From positions 1 through 64,000 of the forward strand of contig JAFVEM010000032.1 of assembly GCA_017476005.1 (NCBI GenBank): DNA of 64,000 nucleotides, read 5' to 3'. This stretch comes from Selenomonadaceae bacterium. Its GTDB lineage: Bacteria; Bacillota; Negativicutes; Selenomonadales; Selenomonadaceae. Under the pieces are notes generated by a model that ran no database searches, had not been told where the DNA came from, and was given only the letters and a program-made list of their open reading frames with translations. The position numbers and the translations under genes were made by a program. Shown piece after piece: positions 60,089 to 64,000 of the stretch (position 1 is the stretch's first letter; every line of letters starts with the position of its first letter).

Positions 60089-60118
60089 TTGACAAATTAT
60101 TGTCGGCTGTGGTATCCT
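60089..60118 (+). promoter_or_regulatory. rnpB promoter
   Basis: TTGACA (60089-60094), 18 bp, TATCCT (60113-60118), about 17-20 bases before the mature RNase P RNA. Confidence 0.65.
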
Positions 60119-60134
60119 GCAACCGTTGATGTAA

Positions 60135-60447
60135 GTAACCGAGACAATCGCGGCGGCTTTGAAGCCGACGAGGAAAGTCCGGGCTCCATAGGGCAGTGTG
60201 CCGGATAACCTCCGGCGGGGGCGACCCCAGAGAAAGTGCTACAGAAATTTATACCGCCGATACTCATCGGCAAGGGTGAAAAGGCGCGGTAAGAGCGCAC
60301 CGGCAAGCGAGTGATCGCTTGGCCTGGGTAAACCTCACACGGAGCAAGACCGAATAGGGAAGGGTTTGAGGCGGCCCGCTTACCTTCCGGGTAGCGTCGC
60401 TGGAGCCGATGGGTGACCGTCGGCCTAGATAAATGATTGTCGTCTGC
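60135..60447 (+). ncRNA. rnpB: RNase P RNA, bacterial class A
   Basis: The conserved core is clear: GAGGAAAGTCCGGGCTCC (60169-60186), ACAGAAA near 60242, the ACCGAATAGGGA segment near 60349-60360 and the 3' AGATAAATGATTGTCGTC. P1 forms between GACAATC (60143-60149) and GATTGTC (60435-60441). About 310 bases, normal for class A. The ends are approximate. It is the catalytic subunit for tRNA 5' maturation. Confidence 0.93.
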
Positions 60448-60596
60448 TTTTTGGCAGAAACAGAACTCGGCTTATCGGTTGCTTATGTTGACATTTTTCC
60501 GCCCACCGGCTGTCTTTAGGACAGCTTGTTTTTATGTGGCGAGGAAATCTGAAAACAATCTGAAAAGAGTGGGAATGATAACAAAGGGGTGGTTTT

Positions 60597-61268
60597 TTGC
60601 AGCAGGTACTGGCAAGATTATTGGCATTTTCCATGTTTATTACGGTGTGCTGTTCTTTGACGACGGTAGAGGCCTCCTCTTTCCGGGTGGGAGATCAGGG
60701 TAGCGAAGTGGCCGAGATTCAAGGGCAGCTCGCGAGTTTAGGTTATGATGTATCCGCCGACGGGGATTTTGGCCCGGCTACGGCTGAAGCCGTGAAGGCT
60801 TTCCAAGCCTCCCGGGGGCTGACCGCCGACGGCGCGGTGGGCGAGGCTACTTATCGCGCGCTTTTGGGCAAAGCTATGCCCGAGGTGAGCCGCGGCAACA
60901 ATTACATTTCTCGCCGTGTTACCACCACGGCTTTGCAGTATATCGGCGTTCCTTATGTGTTTGGCGGTAGCTCGCCGGCCGGGTTTGATTGCTCCGGTTA
61001 TGTGCGTTACGTCTTTGCCAGCGCCGGGGTGTATCTCCCCAGAGCGGCGGACGAGCAATATGAGGTGGGTACGCCTATTCCTACCGGGGAGCTTATGCCG
61101 GGGGATTTGGTCTTTTTCTCTACCTATACTTACGGCGCGTCCCATGTGGGCATCTACTTGGGGGATGGTAAATTCATCAATGCTTCCTCCAGCCGTGGGG
61201 TGGCAGTGGATTCCTTGCACGACGGCTACTGGGGATCTTGCTACATCGGCGCTCGCCGTGTTATGTGA
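60597..61268 (+). CDS. NlpC/P60 peptidoglycan endopeptidase with PG-binding domain
   Basis: 223 residues from TTG 60597 behind AAAGGGG. Signal peptide (LARLLAFSMFITVCCSLTTV, cleavage near EAS), then a PG_binding_1 domain at about 32-90 (LGYDVSADGDFGPATAEAVK) and an NlpC/P60 domain at about 108-223 with catalytic Cys132 in FDCSGY and His183 in SHVGIY. It cleaves peptide stems of the cell wall. Ends with its own terminator. Confidence 0.94.
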   Translation: MQQVLARLLAFSMFITVCCSLTTVEASSFRVGDQGSEVAEIQGQLASLGYDVSADGDFGPATAEAVKAFQASRGLTADGAVGEATYRALLGKAMPEVSRGNNYISRRVTTTALQYIGVPYVFGGSSPAGFDCSGYVRYVFASAGVYLPRAADEQYEVGTPIPTGELMPGDLVFFSTYTYGASHVGIYLGDGKFINASSSRGVAVDSLHDGYWGSCYIGARRVM

Positions 61269-61276
61269 TAAAATCC

Positions 61277-61305
61277 GGGGAGGGGCTTTGGCTCCTCTCC
61301 TTTTT
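61277..61305 (+). terminator. Terminator after the NlpC/P60 gene
   Basis: GGGGAGGGGC (61277-61286) pairs with GCTCCTCTCC (61291-61300), with two G-T pairs, followed by TTTTT. Confidence 0.75.
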
Positions 61306-61325
61306 GCTTATGGAGGGTTGACGCT

Positions 61326-62657
61326 ATGCATCGTTTAATCAATCAGTTGGTGGTCTATCGCCGCTTGCCGCAAGACGGCATCTTAGCGGAACTGGCGGAT
61401 GTGTGCGCGAAAGCTGATAGGTTGGGCTACGATTTCGCTACCGCCGAGGAGGAGCGAGAGGAATTAAAGGGACAGGTGCTGTCCGCCTTAAATCGTCTGC
61501 TGGATTTGGCCACCGGCTACGGTTTTGACGGGAATCTCTGGCAATCGTATGTGGCTTTCCTCCTCGCCACCACGGAAACTCCCTTCACTTTAGTGTGCGA
61601 AAAACACGGCGCCGGCGAGGGCAGTGTCAACCTATTGGCGCAAAATGATTTGGATATTTTTCGGCAACTGTTGCATTACGATTTCACGCCGCTGGAAAGG
61701 GCTTTAAAACTCACTACCCTCAGCGCCGTTTCCCATTACCAAGCGGTGGCCAAGGCGGAGCGAATTTACAACAAAAGCGTCAGCGACAAAGTGCAGGAAC
61801 TGAGCCGTTTGCTGGCCGAAGCCGAGACCGGTGATGCCATGTTTAACGTGGTGACGGATTTTTATCGCCGCTACGGGGTAGGAATGTTCGGCCTGAACAA
61901 GGCCTTTCGCCTGTCCCCCAAGGCCGAGGATGGTACGGAACTTTTGGAGGCCATCACCACCACCGGCGATATTAAACTCAGCGATCTCGTGGGCTACGAA
62001 AGTCAGAAAAAGCGGCTGCGCGCCAACACCGAAGCCTTTGTGGAGGGGCGACGCGCCAATAACGTGTTGCTCTACGGCGATGCCGGCACGGGAAAATCCA
62101 CCAGCATTAAGGCCATTTTGGACGAATACTATGACCGGGGCTTGCGGATGATTGAAGTGTATAAGCACGAGTTCCGCTATTTGTCTCGCATTATCGCCGC
62201 CATCAAGAATCGCAATTACCGTTTTATCATCTACATGGACGACCTGTCCTTTGAGGAATTTGAAATCGAGTACAAATATTTGAAAGCTGTTATCGAAGGC
62301 GGCCTAGAGGTAAAGCCGGACAACGTTCTCATTTACGCCACTAGCAACCGCCGTCACCTCATCAGAGAAACTTGGCAAGACCGCCCGGATATGCTGACGG
62401 AGGATATGCACCAAACGGATACGGTGCAGGAAAAATTGTCCTTGGCCGGCAGATTTGGTCTATCCATCGGTTATTTCCTGCCTAAGCAACAGGAGTATTT
62501 TGACATCGTTAAAACCTTGGCGCGTCGCCATTCGGAAATCACCCTAACCGACGAGGAATTGGAGGCCGGCGCCAGACGCTGGGAAATGAGCCACTCCGGC
62601 ATCTCAGGCCGCACGGCGCAACAATATGTAAATTCTTTGCTCAGCGGTGGGGTTTAA
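61326..62657 (+). CDS. DUF815 AAA-type ATPase
   Basis: 443 residues. C-terminal DUF815 ATPase with Walker [12 protein letters not shown] near residue 252, Walker B-like [14 protein letters not shown] near 302, and the conserved [12 protein letters not shown] near 340. The N-terminal 200 residues are helical and specific to this Firmicutes branch. Function unknown; the fold resembles DnaA/IstB-type ATPases. GGAGGG lies upstream of the ATG. Confidence 0.92.
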   Translation: MHRLINQLVVYRRLPQDGILAELADVCAKADRLGYDFATAEEEREELKGQVLSALNRLLDLATGYGFDGNLWQSYVAFLLATTETPFTLVCEKHGAGEGSVNLLAQNDLDIFRQLLHYDFTPLERALKLTTLSAVSHYQAVAKAERIYNKSVSDKVQELSRLLAEAETGDAMFNVVTDFYRRYGVGMFGLNKAFRLSPKAEDGTELLEAITTTGDIKLSDLVGYESQKKRLRANTEAFVEGRRANNVLLYGDAGTGKSTSIKAILDEYYDRGLRMIEVYKHEFRYLSRIIAAIKNRNYRFIIYMDDLSFEEFEIEYKYLKAVIEGGLEVKPDNVLIYATSNRRHLIRETWQDRPDMLTEDMHQTDTVQEKLSLAGRFGLSIGYFLPKQQEYFDIVKTLARRHSEITLTDEELEAGARRWEMSHSGISGRTAQQYVNSLLSGGV

Positions 62658-62760
62658 GCAGCAGGTTTTTTTAGATAAATGGCGAAATGAAAAAAGTTGT
62701 AATAATGGTGTTCTATAGATAAAAGTAAAAGACAAAACAAATAACTGTTTATTGCCGGGT

Positions 62761-62856
62761 CAAGGGGTTGCCAGCCCCTTTAAGCAGCGAACCGACGCTT
62801 CAGCGTCGTGTGAGTCGCTTATGCAATCGCAGTGGGGTTTGGGGCAAAGCCCCAAA
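62761..62856. repeat. Cluster of three short palindromes upstream of a periplasmic protein gene
   Basis: AAGGGG-CCCCTT (62762-62780), CGACGC-GCGTCG (62793-62808) and TTTGGGGC-GCCCCAAA (about 62838-62856) follow one another in a 236-bp gap. They do not carry T tracts. They may be an old palindromic repeat element or a structured leader. Confidence 0.45.
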
Positions 62857-62893
62857 AATAAATTTGCTATGGTTGTTGGTGGGAAGTGGTATA

Positions 62894-63487
62894 ATGTGGC
62901 GACGGATAATTTTACTGGGCTGGCTCTGCTGGTTGGTGACGATTAGCGTCGAAGGCGCGCCTTTGGTGGTGGCGCAATACCCTTGGCAGGAGCAAGGGGG
63001 CAGGGTTCCCACTAGGGTTTTGGATTATCTGGAGACGCGCCTTGATAGGGCATTACATGTGCCGCTGAATGGTTTTTTGGGACGAGTAAGCTACCTTAGC
63101 GATGACGACTGCGAAAGGGCTTGGGCAGAAACATTAGCGGAGGCGGCGCCAGTCCAAGGTCACAAGGCGCGTCTTAAGGACTTGATGAAGCCCCTAGCCG
63201 ATAAGTTAGGGGCGGATCTGGTGGTTTATCCCGTGGTGGAGCGTTACGCAGAATATCAGGGCATGGGCTGGCGGTTTGATCGCGGCCCCATACTGCATAG
63301 CTGGGTTACCCTCCGTCTTGTCGGATACGATCGCCGCCGCGATGAGGTTTTTAATAAAAGCGTCACTCGCAGTTACAGCGACGAATATTCCAGCAGCGGT
63401 ACCGCCGCGAGTTTGGCGCAAGAGTGCTTGGAGAGAGTGCTTACTGCCACGGCATTGCACGCGAGAATAAGTGACAAAGGGGAATGA
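62894..63487 (+). CDS. Secreted or periplasmic hypothetical protein
   Basis: 197 residues from ATG 62894, where a short signal peptide begins (MWRRIILLGWLCWLVTISVEG, cut near GAP). The in-frame extension upstream runs through the palindromes and is rejected. Mature start LVVAQYPWQEQGG.VPTRVLD and the strand LGADLVVYPVVERY near residue 105 suggest a CsgG/TolB-like periplasmic alpha-beta fold, but I do not recognise the family. It overlaps the next small gene. Confidence 0.65.
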   Translation: MWRRIILLGWLCWLVTISVEGAPLVVAQYPWQEQGGRVPTRVLDYLETRLDRALHVPLNGFLGRVSYLSDDDCERAWAETLAEAAPVQGHKARLKDLMKPLADKLGADLVVYPVVERYAEYQGMGWRFDRGPILHSWVTLRLVGYDRRRDEVFNKSVTRSYSDEYSSSGTAASLAQECLERVLTATALHARISDKGE

Positions 63488-63720
63488 TGAACATGGAGGC
63501 CACCGACCTCAAAAAAAAATGTGAAAAAGCCTTGCAGGATCTAAATGACATGAAGAACCACGAGGCTGATTACGCCGTTATCAACCGCTTGCTAAACATC
63601 ATCAATCTCTTCGCCGGGGTCATCGCGGCCGGGGAACTGATGGCCGAGGAGCTGGCGCAACTCCAAGGCAAAACAGCCGCCGACGTGGTGCAAGATTACG
63701 CCGCCAAGGCCGGGCTGTAA
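63487..63720 (+). CDS. Small helical hypothetical protein
   Basis: 77 residues; ATGs at 63484, 63487 and 63493 are all in frame and AAGGGG favours one of the last two. Helical throughout (ATDLKKKCEKALQDLNDMKN, LLNIINLFAGVIAAGELMAE) without signal peptide. Its stop is 2 bp from cbiT and its start touches the preceding stop, so it belongs to the same operon. Function unknown. Confidence 0.65.
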   Translation: MNMEATDLKKKCEKALQDLNDMKNHEADYAVINRLLNIINLFAGVIAAGELMAEELAQLQGKTAADVVQDYAAKAGL

Positions 63721-63722
63721 TC

Positions 63723-64000
63723 ATGCACTGCGTCGGTATCGGGGAAGAGGATTTTATCCGCGGTAAAGTCCCCATTACCAAGAAGGAAATTCGCATTTTG
63801 GCTTTGGCGCAGGCTAGGATTGCCCCCGACGCCCTCGTGGCCGACGTGGGCGCCGGCACGGGGTCGCTGACGATAGAGGCGGCGCTCCTTGCCCCCCGGG
63901 GAAAGGTTTATGCGCTGGAGCGCAGTCCCGAAGCGCTGGCCTTAATCGCGGCTAACGCCGAAAAATTCGGGGCTAACAACGTGACCATAATCCCCGGAGA
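63723..64000 (+). CDS. cbiT: Cobalt-precorrin-6B C15-methyltransferase (decarboxylating), CbiT, 3' end outside window
   Basis: The first 92 codons are present. IRGKVPITKKEIRILALAQA followed by the SAM-binding VADVGAGTGSLTIEAALLAP and VYALERSPEAL is the CbiT/CobL C-terminal signature. It methylates C15 and decarboxylates the acetate side chain in anaerobic cobalamin synthesis. Start ATG 63723 directly follows the small helical gene. Other cobalamin genes may follow outside the window. Confidence 0.9.
   Translation, partial: MHCVGIGEEDFIRGKVPITKKEIRILALAQARIAPDALVADVGAGTGSLTIEAALLAPRGKVYALERSPEALALIAANAEKFGANNVTIIPG

Noticed and set aside
62761-62856. Cobalamin riboswitch ahead of the cbiT-containing operon
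   Set aside because: No B12-box sequence is visible and the palindromes are simple unrelated stems.
62893-62896. TATAAT at 62890-62895 as a promoter for the periplasmic gene
   Set aside because: It overlaps the ATG that begins a good signal peptide, so transcription from it would start inside the gene.
1-64000. CRISPR array, rRNA, tRNA or an intact insertion sequence
   Set aside because: I saw no regularly spaced direct repeats, no rRNA signature, no credible cloverleaf, and no complete transposase gene. Only Rpn-type remnants and MITE-like elements were found.

Overview
The window looks like a chromosome segment of a diderm Firmicute of the class Negativicutes. It combines Gram-negative envelope functions (an RND efflux pump with lipoprotein adaptor, ADP-heptose-type GT9 glycosyltransferases, WaaE-like core sugar transferases, VirK/YbjX proteins, a filamentous-haemagglutinin-type adhesin) with Firmicute-like housekeeping genes (class A RNase P RNA, HisJ-type phosphatase, DUF815 ATPase, cobalamin CbiT) and strong AGGAGG-type ribosome sites. 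A flagellin gene behind a sigma-28 type promoter points to a motile species. This placement is inferred from gene content; no rRNA gene is present.

Layout. 1-5.7 kb is an accessory patch: a truncated AAA-ATPase/PD-(D/E)XK protein, two MNT/HEPN toxin-antitoxin pairs, a DUF4160 pair, a 38-codon remnant of a DUF262 gene, an EcoRI-type DNA methyltransferase cut off near a palindromic repeat, and a phage-like gene pair. 5.8-10.3 kb is an AcrAB-like efflux operon. 10.4-12.0 kb is the flagellin gene. 12.0-17.2 kb is a dense toxin-antitoxin/Fic/Uma2 island. 17.4-31.1 kb is one 4344-codon two-partner-secretion-type adhesin with about 22 YDG repeats, plus a small downstream companion. 31.2-34.1 kb holds a coiled-coil protein, an acyl-CoA ligase and a self-regulated S24 repressor. 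35.9-58.1 kb is a surface-glycan locus. 58.8-64 kb is housekeeping: HisJ, HIT protein, rnpB, NlpC/P60 hydrolase, DUF815 ATPase, a periplasmic protein and cbiT (cut by the window end).

The glycan locus is the most striking part. Two divergent operons leave a centre (about 48.56-48.78 kb) that carries two near-identical perfect or near-perfect palindromes. Both arms carry paralogues of the same set: a WaaE-like GT2, a GT4-like transferase, a VirK/YbjX (DUF535) protein, a GT10 and a GT11 fucosyltransferase, a CgeB-like transferase, further GT2 enzymes and an FkbM methyltransferase. The left arm adds two GT9 heptosyltransferase-like enzymes and a NodZ/FUT8-like fucosyltransferase. With five predicted fucosyltransferases, the likely product is a fucosylated LPS core or O-glycan.

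Four decayed copies of one Rpn/PD-(D/E)XK recombination-promoting nuclease family, all ending in the residues YGIA, punctuate the region (34.3, 45.1, 49.6 and 58.4 kb), three of them next to or inside the glycan operons. Together with MITE-like repeats they suggest repeated rearrangement of the accessory regions.
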